From NCBI GenBank assembly GCA_934489945.1, contig CAKSSY010000036.1, positions 1-17,917 on the forward strand: a DNA stretch of 17,917 nucleotides, written 5' to 3'. Both the position numbers and the translations under genes were made by a program. Each line of letters begins with the position of its first letter. The stretch's first letter is position 1. This document shows positions 1-7,624 of the stretch, piece by piece. The notes beneath the pieces are model-generated. The model did not search any database. It had not been told where the DNA came from and was given only the letters and a program-made list of their open reading frames with translations. This DNA comes from an uncultured Eubacteriales bacterium (GTDB lineage: Bacteria > Bacillota > Clostridia > Oscillospirales > CAG-272).

Positions 1-3000
1 TTACAGGACTTTCCTTTGCCGGAGAGTACGCGACTTTTGTGATCCGTGCACCGAGGTACGCCGACTATACTTATGAAGAAACCTTCGATACAGCCCCCAT
101 CGGACGAGGACCGTTTCTGAAGAACAGTGCCAACAATGCCAATTACCAGGTTCTTTATCGCACGGCAGGTGTGACCGCCGATGACTTTCATAATTCGGTT
201 GCGTCGGACAAGATTCTTGCGGTCAAGGGCGGATATATAGAACTTTTTACGGCATATACACCCACGGTTACGGATGGCGTTATAGGCAGCAGTGACACCG
301 ACAACGGACTCGGTCGTTCGGTGCGTTATACGGACAGCGTGATGAAAGGCGGCAGAGCCAAGTTTTACAATGTTCTCAAATCGGCGGATCTTAATATTTA
401 CGATATCGGGCGGACTTTCCGCATTTCGGTGGATGTTTTGGCACCGGTTGCCGGTATCGCCGTTGATTGTGAGATGATAGCCGAGACTTCGACCGCAGCA
501 ACCAAGGTGAAAACCTATACACTTGCGGATGTCGGATGGCAGACATTGACTTATGAGGTAACGGTGGATGCCGGTATGGTTGCAAATCAGCGCGGTCTGT
601 TCGGTATCCGGATTATGAATGATGTTTGCGAAGAGTTTTTTGTAGATAATCTGAAAGTTACGGAGATTACGGATGAAAAGGTGACAGAGACTTTTGACAG
701 CGTCCCTCTTCAGCGGGACACCGGATATTTGTATTACGATACGGCAAAGAAAGTCTCGGATGAAGTTAACCGCATCTACTCCGAGACTGCATTGGCAAGA
801 CGCGGAGGTGGTCCATCATATTATCTGAAAGTGGTTCCCACGCCGGTTTTGGAGAACGGTTCTTTTGCCGACACCGACTATCAGTCGGAAGAGACGGGAA
901 TCGGGCATTCTGTTACCATAGCGGGCAACATTGCCAGATTTTATAATCTTCTGAAACGCTCTTCGTTTGATTATGCAGACATCGGAGTTGTTTATCACGT
1001 CAAGGCAAGACTTCTGACATCGGCGGAAACAACACTCAGATGTGGGGTTCGTTCGGTTTCTAAGGGAGAGGGAACTGCCGAAAATCCGACATCGGCATAC
1101 TATGCCAATTCCTATCGGGAGATTTCTCAAACACTTCCGGCAAACGAGTGGACGACGGTGGAATTTGATCTGATCGTTGACCAAACGATGGTGGAACAGC
1201 AGATCGGACTTCTTGCTTTTTGGGGCGGCACGGAGACAGTTCCCGTTTATATTGACGAAATCACGGTGACAAAGTCTGCTTGTGCCGCTACCGAGATCTG
1301 CCACCGCCATTTCTATGACCGTGAGGTGATCACGGATGCCGCACTTAAAACGCCTTCTACCGCTGTATCGAAAGCGATTTATTTCCGAAGCTGTGTTTGC
1401 GGTGCAATTGATACGGATGAAGAAAACACATTTGAAGTTGCCCATATTCATACGCCGGGAGCAGAGGCGACGGCAACATTGCCTCAAGTGTGTACTGAGT
1501 GTGGAACGGTTCTTGCCGTTCCTACCGATGAGACGTTGAATACGAGATATTCCGTTGACACGGGAAACACATGGATCTATTCGACTTTTGCCGATGCTCT
1601 TGCGGCTGTCGGAAGTGAGGATGCCGTAATTGAAATATTCCGTGATGTTACGCTTACTGCCAACATTGCGGTTGCGTCCTCTCTGGTTCTTCGCTCTTTG
1701 CCGGATGTCGGAAACATTTGCACGGTTTCACGTGCCACATCCTTTACTGACAATTCCATGATTACCATTGCCGGCGGCGGTTCACTGGAGCTCGAAAATA
1801 TAACATTGGACGGCTGTGGGATTTTTGTGAATCACAGCGGGGCAGGACTGTATCTGGCGGACGGCGCAACCGCTACGATTGAGAACGGTACAACAATCTG
1901 CGGCGGCAAGCTGGACAATATCAATAACAATATCGGTTGCGGCGGCGGTGTTTATGTGTCGGGCGGTGCAACGCTCACGATGAACGGCGGCTCGGTGCAA
2001 AACAATACCGCAAAGCGCGGTGCCAATGTTTATCTTCATGAAAAAGCCAAATTCATCATGACGGGCGGTGTAATCACCGGTGGGTACAGTACCGGAACCT
2101 CCATGATGGGACCTGCCGTGTATCTGGCGTGGATGTCCCGATTTGAGATGTCGGGCGGGCTTATTATCGGGAATCAAAGTATTCGAAACAATCAAAACGG
2201 CGTTTTGGAGGATGTTCTGAATAACGACTCGGTTTCTGACGGCGCAGTTTGCTTCGTACACGGTGCCGCGTCTGTGGTTCTTTCCGGTAATGCCATCATT
2301 CGCGGAAATACCGCCAAAACCCTTTCCACGGGACAAGTTGTAAATTCCGACATTGCTTTTTATGGCAATAACTACCGAGATACTTCTATCACGATAGCTC
2401 CCGATTTTTCGGGATCGGTCGGCATTTGGTTCCCCGGTACGGTCACGACCGACAGTACTCCGGTTGCTACAGCCGGAACGGGATATATCGAGGAAACTAT
2501 TCTTCCGGGAGTTGTGGACTGTTCCTCGGGTCGTGTGGCGAAAATCCGTTCCGACGGGAAGATTATCTTTACCGATGCCTTAGCCGAGATTGACCGGGAC
2601 GGTCGCAGAACCCGTTATACGGAAATCTCCGGGGCGTTTGCCGATGCGGGAAGCGATCCTGTGATTCTTCTTGCCGACACGCAATACGAATTTTCGACAC
2701 TGGGAGATTCGATTTGCGTGGCACTTAACGGATTCACATTGACCCCGAAAGGAAATTACGGTTGCAGCTTTGAGAATCGTGAGAGTGTTGTCGGCACGTT
2801 TACCTTTGATGGCAAAAGATGGCAGGGAACCGAAATGTCCGTAACAACGATTACGGCGGATACCATGAGTGCTGTCACAAGTGCGAGCGTTACGGTCGGG
2901 AAGGATCTTTCTCTCAACGTTTATGCTTTTTTGCAGGAGAATCATAATGCCGCCAAATTGGCTGTCACCATGAACGACCATTCCGTTGTTCTGACTCCGA

Positions 3001-5690
3001 CGCTTTATCGTGAAAATACCTACCGATACATATTTACCGGGATTACGCCACAGTGCATCGGGGATGTTGTGACGATGGTTCTGTTTACCGACAACAACGG
3101 CAATGATATTGCAGACGAGGGAGAAGTACTTCATTCCTTAACTTACAGTGTGAAAGACTATTGTTATGCTCTTCTCGGAATGTCGGATGCGACACTCGGA
3201 ATGACTGCACAAAAGAGTGCTGCCATGAAAACGGTGGTTCGCGATTTGCTTGCCTACGGTTCGGCGGCGCAGGTGTATACAGGACATAACACCGATGCCC
3301 TTGTTGACAGTGAGCTGACGACCGCACCTTCCGAATTTCCCGGTATTTCCGAAGATTCTATGGTTCTTGTGACCAATCATGAAACCGATGGTGTAAGATT
3401 TCTTTCTGCAACGGCAGTTTTCTCTCACGTCAACGCGTTGCAGTTCAAGTTCAGTACACCGGATGCCGCTAAAACCGTGCTTTTTGTGGATGGAAAAGAA
3501 ATGCCGTTTGTCCGGCTTTCGGATTCCGTGTACTCCTATACGACCGACGGATTATATGCGACAGAACTGAATAAACAGTTCACACTTTGCATTGTATATG
3601 ACGGTATAGAGGTTCAAACTTTGACATACGGTATGGATTCCTATATTTTCCATATGCAGGACAAGCGGGAGCAGGACGGAACCACACTTACCGCGATGGC
3701 AAAACTCGCACGCGCAACCTATAATTACGGAAGATCTGCCATTGTGTACCGTGACACCGATCCGACAGAAGAGCTTGTTGCCAGGACGTATGACGGCATC
3801 GCCGGCAAACTGCTTGGCGATGCACAAAAGACCGGAACCGCTGTTTCGCTTGCATCTGCGGCGGCTGGCGTTGAATACCGTTTCTATGGAAAAGGAGATA
3901 TTTCGGTCAATCTGACGGCGACATCGTCCGCTGCCCGGGTGGAATTTACCGTGGACGGTAATGTGACCGAACATTATTCCTTGAAAGAAGGAACTGCCGA
4001 CGATACTCTCATTACGGGGCTTGCCGAAGGGTATCACACCATCCGTGTTGTCAGCGAAAACGGCATGGAGGAAAGTGTGACACTGAACAGCATTACTGTT
4101 TCGGCGGGATATTTACTGGATTCACCGGAAAGTGTTCTTCGGATTGAATATATCGGTGGCGCGGTGACAGGAGGAAAGGGACTTTTTGAATCGGTTGCAA
4201 CCGATTCCACGCAATCTTATGCGTATCTGTCGGCGTTGTCGCTTGGTGCCGATTACCGGATTGTGGTGCGAGAGGGTGCGGCGATTTGCTATGGCGGTGA
4301 AAATAAGAATTTTGCGGATTTCTATACGCCGTCTGTTGATATTCCTAATCTGGCAGTGATTGAACTCGGTTCGGTTGATGATACGGCGACGGCATTTGTA
4401 CAGGAAGATTTTGATGCGGCTTTTGAAAACATGGTGACGACAATTCGCAATGCCTATGGAAATATCCCGATTCTTTTCGTGTTTGCCGGAGACGGCAACG
4501 CGCAATCCTCTTTGGCAACCGCACGGATGAAGGCGTTGATTGGCACCGATTCTTCTTTGAAGATGCTGGAGCTGACGTCCGATACCACGGGTACGGATAA
4601 CAATCCGTCTGTCGGTGGTGCGGCGGTTCAGAGTGCCGAGCTTTCCGCTTACTGTCGGAAAAATTTTGAATCTCTCCTTCCCGATTCGGTTCTGACTTCT
4701 GACAATCTGATTCTTGATCTGAAGGCTCCGAATGCTACTACAGGTTATCAGACTTTTCATGTTTACGTCAGAACTTCCGATCCGTCGGGCGACTATTATA
4801 TCCGCTATATCTTTGAGTACGAATATAATGATATTCGTGATCGTTATGGAGCAGATACCACCACGAACATCAGCAATTATCGTATCAAAACCGCACAGGT
4901 TGTCAGAGTCAATTCGGTTTCGGATACAGAGGTGAGAGCAACCGCAATCTTCAACGCTTTGCAAAGAGGTGAAATTTCACTGGCAATCAGAGGAGAGGGC
5001 AAAGCCGACTTTGTCGGCGGCTTCCACGGTGACGAACGACTTTCCATTGTCAAGTTGATTCTCGATGGAGCGGAGATTCCCGTGAATGGAGAGGCACGCG
5101 TACTTACCGGGAACAGTATCATTTTCGATCAGACAACGACGCTGTATGAACAGGGAACCAGTACCGCCGACTCTTTCGGAAACGAAATGGCAACGCACAC
5201 ACAGCATTTTACGATTACCAAAGAGGGCGGGATTCACAATCGTCAGACCGTGACATGGGCGGGAGAACATATACTTGGAAAAGGCATGGCATACCTTCAG
5301 ATGTTTACGATGTTCCGTCTGAACGGTGAAAACAGCAAAACAATGGTTTGTGAGACCTTTGAGACGTTTGACGGGTTCGGAAAATCGACCGGAAGCGTTA
5401 CGGTTACGGATCCTGTGACGACACAGACCGATTATCTGTCCAATGTCAAAAACCGTCTTGTAAAGTATAGCAGTGCGTTGAGCGGCGTAAGTGCAAGGTG
5501 CGGATTTACCGTGTTGAATGACAGCTTAATTGTCCAAAGTGCACGTGTCTCGGTAAGAAAGGATTCCATCGGAGATAATAAGTGGTATGTTTCCTTCTGT
5601 TCACCGATTGGCGGAAATACGGTTTCGGAAGGCGAGTGTTGGGCTTTGGATGCGGCATATCGCATAGATTATACGGCACCGATGCGGTAA
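1..5690 (+). CDS. Very large modular secreted/surface protein with degenerate CE2-like SGNH domain (5' end outside window)
   Basis: The frame is open from base 3, so the gene starts upstream and the GTG at 39 is not a real start. Modules by nucleotide: two homologous repeats at about 75-665 and 687-1275, each opening with ETFD and closing on a V-D-x-[LI]-x-V-T strand, resembling carbohydrate-binding jelly rolls; a Cys/His-rich linker at 1279-1545 with CVCG and CTECG; a Gly/Asn-rich right-handed beta-helix at about 1546-2560 with repeats such as GGGVYVSGGATLTMNGG; Ig-like segments to about 3750; a jelly-roll plus SGNH arrangement like carbohydrate esterase family 2 at about 3760-4690; and a C-terminal domain I do not recognise. 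No LPxTG, dockerin or membrane anchor is visible at the C-terminus. The modules suggest an extracellular glycan-binding role, which is inference. The SGNH catalytic positions are substituted, so hydrolysis by that domain is doubtful. Confidence 0.85.
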   Translation, partial: TGLSFAGEYATFVIRAPRYADYTYEETFDTAPIGRGPFLKNSANNANYQVLYRTAGVTADDFHNSVASDKILAVKGGYIELFTAYTPTVTDGVIGSSDTDNGLGRSVRYTDSVMKGGRAKFYNVLKSADLNIYDIGRTFRISVDVLAPVAGIAVDCEMIAETSTAATKVKTYTLADVGWQTLTYEVTVDAGMVANQRGLFGIRIMNDVCEEFFVDNLKVTEITDEKVTETFDSVPLQRDTGYLYYDTAKKVSDEVNRIYSETALARRGGGPSYYLKVVPTPVLENGSFADTDYQSEETGIGHSVTIAGNIARFYNLLKRSSFDYADIGVVYHVKARLLTSAETTLRCGVRSVSKGEGTAENPTSAYYANSYREISQTLPANEWTTVEFDLIVDQTMVEQQIGLLAFWGGTETVPVYIDEITVTKSACAATEICHRHFYDREVITDAALKTPSTAVSKAIYFRSCVCGAIDTDEENTFEVAHIHTPGAEATATLPQVCTECGTVLAVPTDETLNTRYSVDTGNTWIYSTFADALAAVGSEDAVIEIFRDVTLTANIAVASSLVLRSLPDVGNICTVSRATSFTDNSMITIAGGGSLELENITLDGCGIFVNHSGAGLYLADGATATIENGTTICGGKLDNINNNIGCGGGVYVSGGATLTMNGGSVQNNTAKRGANVYLHEKAKFIMTGGVITGGYSTGTSMMGPAVYLAWMSRFEMSGGLIIGNQSIRNNQNGVLEDVLNNDSVSDGAVCFVHGAASVVLSGNAIIRGNTAKTLSTGQVVNSDIAFYGNNYRDTSITIAPDFSGSVGIWFPGTVTTDSTPVATAGTGYIEETILPGVVDCSSGRVAKIRSDGKIIFTDALAEIDRDGRRTRYTEISGAFADAGSDPVILLADTQYEFSTLGDSICVALNGFTLTPKGNYGCSFENRESVVGTFTFDGKRWQGTEMSVTTITADTMSAVTSASVTVGKDLSLNVYAFLQENHNAAKLAVTMNDHSVVLTPTLYRENTYRYIFTGITPQCIGDVVTMVLFTDNNGNDIADEGEVLHSLTYSVKDYCYALLGMSDATLGMTAQKSAAMKTVVRDLLAYGSAAQVYTGHNTDALVDSELTTAPSEFPGISEDSMVLVTNHETDGVRFLSATAVFSHVNALQFKFSTPDAAKTVLFVDGKEMPFVRLSDSVYSYTTDGLYATELNKQFTLCIVYDGIEVQTLTYGMDSYIFHMQDKREQDGTTLTAMAKLARATYNYGRSAIVYRDTDPTEELVARTYDGIAGKLLGDAQKTGTAVSLASAAAGVEYRFYGKGDISVNLTATSSAARVEFTVDGNVTEHYSLKEGTADDTLITGLAEGYHTIRVVSENGMEESVTLNSITVSAGYLLDSPESVLRIEYIGGAVTGGKGLFESVATDSTQSYAYLSALSLGADYRIVVREGAAICYGGENKNFADFYTPSVDIPNLAVIELGSVDDTATAFVQEDFDAAFENMVTTIRNAYGNIPILFVFAGDGNAQSSLATARMKALIGTDSSLKMLELTSDTTGTDNNPSVGGAAVQSAELSAYCRKNFESLLPDSVLTSDNLILDLKAPNATTGYQTFHVYVRTSDPSGDYYIRYIFEYEYNDIRDRYGADTTTNISNYRIKTAQVVRVNSVSDTEVRATAIFNALQRGEISLAIRGEGKADFVGGFHGDERLSIVKLILDGAEIPVNGEARVLTGNSIIFDQTTTLYEQGTSTADSFGNEMATHTQHFTITKEGGIHNRQTVTWAGEHILGKGMAYLQMFTMFRLNGENSKTMVCETFETFDGFGKSTGSVTVTDPVTTQTDYLSNVKNRLVKYSSALSGVSARCGFTVLNDSLIVQSARVSVRKDSIGDNKWYVSFCSPIGGNTVSEGECWALDAAYRIDYTAPMR

Positions 5691-5721
5691 TTTGTGTGAC
5701 TTCGGAGAATCCGATGTACGG

Positions 5722-5769
5722 AAATCCCCCTTGATATGGCAGAAAAATGTCATATCAAGGGGGATTTTG
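5722..5769 (+). terminator. Intrinsic terminator of the large surface-protein gene
   Basis: A perfect 17-bp inverted repeat (5722-5738 with 5751-5767) can extend by about three pairs, including one G-U, towards an A-rich loop. It ends in a short T run and starts 31 bases after the stop codon of the large gene. The A-rich 5' side would allow some function in reverse, but no minus-strand gene ends here. Confidence 0.85.
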
Positions 5770-5807
5770 CATCCGGAAGAATGTCGAAAAGAAAAATGAA
5801 AAAGCCC

Positions 5808-5836
5808 TTGAAAAATATAAGAAATTGGTGTATAAT
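5808..5836 (+). promoter_or_regulatory. Sigma-A-type promoter of the tmRNA gene
   Basis: TTGAAA at 5808-5813 and TATAAT at 5831-5836 are separated by exactly 17 bases. Initiation would fall near 5843, leaving a leader of about ten bases before the mature 5' end at 5852, as expected for a processed precursor. Confidence 0.85.
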
Positions 5837-5851
5837 AAATTATATTGTTAT

Positions 5852-6221
5852 GGGGGTGTAAGGGTTTCGACGGGGATTTTGAGATAGGATAAGCGGGTAG
5901 AGCTGAGCAACTCTTAAAACGGTTCAAACTTAAATTTAAACGCTAACGATAATAACGTAGCAATGGCTGCCTAAAGGCAGTGCTGCGGTCATAAGACCGC
6001 CCGTCCTGTCGAGGAGTATCGCGACTTCGATTTGGGCGTCAATGAGCGATGACCGTGCATCGGTGGTTTGCTTTTGAACCGATCACGCATAAAAAAGCTA
6101 CCCAAACGGGAAGTTTGTCTGCTGACGTCCTGTAAGGGGAATTTTAAATAACAGAATGCACCCGGAGAAGGTCATATCAAGAGGTTTTCGGACGGGGGTT
6201 CGACTCCCCCCATCTCCACCA
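5852..6221 (+). ncRNA. ssrA: tmRNA (transfer-messenger RNA); tag peptide ANDNNVAMAA
   Basis: tmRNA rescues stalled ribosomes and adds a degradation tag to the unfinished protein. The 5' end GGGGGTG at 5852 pairs with CATCTCC at 6211-6217 to form the acceptor stem, followed by A and an encoded CCA at 6219-6221. The conserved AGGGTTTCGACGGGG follows the 5' end, and the T-arm with GGTTCGACTC lies at about 6193-6210. The tag frame starts at the GCT at 5942: A-N-D-N-N-V-A-M-A-A, then TAA at 5972-5974, inside the conserved context AACGCTAACGAT. At 370 nt the length is normal. The C-terminal AMAA fits recognition by ClpXP-type proteases. The gene has its own promoter and a terminator about 150 bases downstream. 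It is a one-piece tmRNA, not a permuted two-piece form. Confidence 0.96.
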
Positions 6222-6370
6222 TTAGAGAGTAAACCGAACCCAAACAGTTCGAGTTTGGGTTGAAATACTCCACCAGCGGCAAGTTGCCGCCGCCAATTAT
6301 CGGAAACACGTAGCAATATGCAAAACTTTATACCACGATGGTGTGATTCGGATTTTAGTCTGGATGGCAC
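6222..6370 (+). other. tmRNA 3' trailer with two hairpins and a second CTCCACCA
   Basis: This stretch lies between the mature tmRNA end and the terminator. It holds a perfect 9-bp hairpin (arms 6237-6245 and 6253-6261, 7-base loop), then CTCCACCA at 6268-6275, which matches the last eight bases of tmRNA, then a small GCGGCA/TGCCGC hairpin. No reading frame here looks real. It may be precursor sequence removed during 3' processing. Confidence 0.45.
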
Positions 6371-6412
6371 CAACACCCCCTTGAACTCTAATGGTTTCGA
6401 GGGGGTGTTTTG
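6371..6412 (+). terminator. Intrinsic terminator downstream of tmRNA
   Basis: The arms at 6372-6385 and 6396-6409 pair over 14 bp with one G-U, contain a C5/G5 core, and run into TTTT. It is the first T-tailed strong hairpin after ssrA and probably ends the precursor transcript. Confidence 0.75.
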
Positions 6413-6600
6413 CAATTTCAGGATTGTTTTGGTATGTTTTTGCCCATTTTGTTACTAAATTTGATGGAATCGGAACGAGAAAAACGGGGGAGATTTTCAG
6501 GAGCATTTTGTGCCGGCTCTTCCAAAGGGAAGATAACGATTTCATGCCTCTCATCCGAAAGATTGAGCATGAGCCTCATCTTCTTTCCGACTGCGGCATA
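6413..6600. other. Stretch without a recognised gene; one possible 53-codon minus-strand ORF
   Basis: No homology is recognised here. On the minus strand, an open frame runs from an ATG at 6579-6577 to a TGA at 6420-6418, giving 53 residues that start MRLMLNLSDERHEIVIFPLE. It lies just downstream of, and in frame with, the last frame of the neighbouring metallo-beta-lactamase-like pseudogene. Its ribosome site is weak. It could be a small gene, the tail of a deleted gene or chance. The plus-strand frames look like shadows. Confidence 0.25.
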
Positions 6601-7288
6601 TCAGGCAAAAAAGAATCCGGCGGTCATGTCAAGATAGTTCTGTCCCGAATACTGCGGATAACGGGAAGACACTTTTCCTTAAAATCGGTTGCATCTTTGC
6701 TCTTTGCGGCAAGAAATTTCAGATCTTCCAGATATGCAATCTTGGTTTCGGCATCCTTGAGGTCTTCCGGCGTGTAGTGCGAGGTCAGAATCAGACAATA
6801 GCCTTTTTCGATATATCCGCGAAGTTGTGTGATAATTGCGTCGGATGAATGACAAATTCCATTCCGCCGATGATTACCTTGCCTTTGTTGATGATATTTG
6901 TTATTTGATGTACAGTATGGTCAAAAGCACTGCCGAATGTGGTTGTGAATTTTGTTATGAGCGCTTTTCCACCGCCGTTTTCGGAATATTCAACAGCGTT
7001 CTGAGTCGCGTACTTTGGAACTTTTGGCAGGAAGGTTGCACCTGCACCGTGATAGGCGACAAGGACACCGTCGACTTTCCTATCTGTGAGATATTCTGTC
7101 AGTTCCGAAATGTTGTCATGAAAGCAGGGAGATTCTATCACAACAGCATTACCGTTTTTTTCGACAATAAAAACTTCATCATCAATAAAATCGTTTGTCT
7201 TGTAGGCATGAAGTTTTACGGTGCCGAAATTGTAGACACTGACCTCGCCTTTTGTGAGTGTGGTCTTATGGAATGTGTTCTTGTTCAT
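6601..7288 (-). pseudogene. Metallo-beta-lactamase-fold-like protein, pseudogene (internal deletion plus frameshift)
   Basis: The ATG at 7288 has an AGGAG site and opens an intact-looking N-terminal half (MNKNTFHKTTLTKGEVSVYN and onward, to GGMEFVIH) of a family I place with metallo-beta-lactamase-like hydrolases of about 270 residues. Near 6836-6843 this half is joined out of frame to the C-terminal half, which reads AIITQLRGYIEKG and LILTSHYTPEDLKD in another frame. About 40 codons appear to be missing, probably including metal-ligand residues. A further shift near 6670 is needed to read the C-terminus SSRYPQYSGQNYLDMTAGFF with its stop at 6601. Read straight, the frame ends early at 6791. 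No functional product is expected. The family call rests on recall of related sequences. Confidence 0.75.
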
Positions 7289-7386
7289 GGTAGAATCTCC
7301 TGTATTTTGCTATGATATTTGCCTTTAGGAGTTTGATCTCCTGTTTGCAAGGATTGTAATACGGGCATATATTGTCTGTCGGACAT

Positions 7387-7436
7387 AAGATGGCGGTGTT
7401 AAAAACCTCAAAATGAGTTTTTAACACCGCCATCTT
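7387..7436. repeat. 20-bp perfect inverted repeat (stem-loop) in a divergent intergenic region
   Basis: The arm aagatggcggtgttaaaaac (7387-7406) is exactly complementary to 7417-7436. After one bulged C, three more pairs close on a tiny A-rich loop. There is no T tract on either side, and the genes on both sides are transcribed away from it, so an ordinary terminator is not expected here. It may be the leftover terminator of a deleted gene, or a small palindromic repeat. Confidence 0.6.
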
Positions 7437-7493
7437 GCCATCAAAGAGTTCCGAAAACAAAAAACAGTGGGCAAAAAACGATAATGACCGTAT

Positions 7494-7525
7494 CAAAAAT
7501 GTCGGAATTCCGATTGACATTTTTG
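7494..7525. promoter_or_regulatory. Nested palindrome upstream of lysR, candidate operator
   Basis: The arms caaaaatgtc (7494-7503) and gacatttttg (7516-7525) are perfect inverted repeats. They overlap the perfect 12-bp palindrome TCGGAATTCCGA at 7502-7513. A TTGACA lies within the right part (7514-7519), but the nearest TATTAT is 23 bases away, too far for a normal promoter. Its position about 100 bases before the LysR start suggests an autoregulatory site, which is inference. Confidence 0.4.
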
Positions 7526-7557
7526 AGGCTATTTCGTTTTGGTATTATAGGTTTGGC

Positions 7558-7586
7558 TTAAATTTCTTCTTCAAATATGCTATACT
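7558..7586 (+). promoter_or_regulatory. Probable extended -10 promoter of the LysR gene
   Basis: TGCTATACT at 7578-7586 is an extended -10 element. Seventeen bases upstream is TTAAAT (7558-7563), a weak -35. Initiation near 7593 would give a leader of about 30 bases containing the ribosome site AAAGGAGG at 7610-7617. Confidence 0.5.
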
Positions 7587-7624
7587 ATATTCAAGTAAAA
7601 GGGTTAGGCAAAGGAGGCGGCGGG

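Noticed and set aside
4122..4964. 280-codon minus-strand open frame inside the large surface-protein gene
   Set aside because: It is rich in Arg, Ile and Cys in the pattern of an antisense shadow, has no ribosome site, and the plus-strand frame has clear domains.
5749..6181. An 11-base match (gtcatatcaag) between the surface-gene terminator and the tmRNA body as a possible attachment repeat
   Set aside because: It is short, one copy is constrained by the terminator stem and the other by tmRNA structure, and it is not at the tmRNA 3' end where integrases cut. Chance is adequate.
6098..6415. Minus-strand open frame reading GDGGSRTPVRKPLDMTF over the tmRNA gene
   Set aside because: It is the complement of the tmRNA 3' half and T-arm, a well-known false protein. 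The RNA gene explains the sequence fully.
6391..6777. 128-codon plus-strand frame opposite the metallo-beta-lactamase-like pseudogene
   Set aside because: It starts inside the tmRNA terminator hairpin and overlaps recognisable minus-strand coding remnants. No protein family is apparent.
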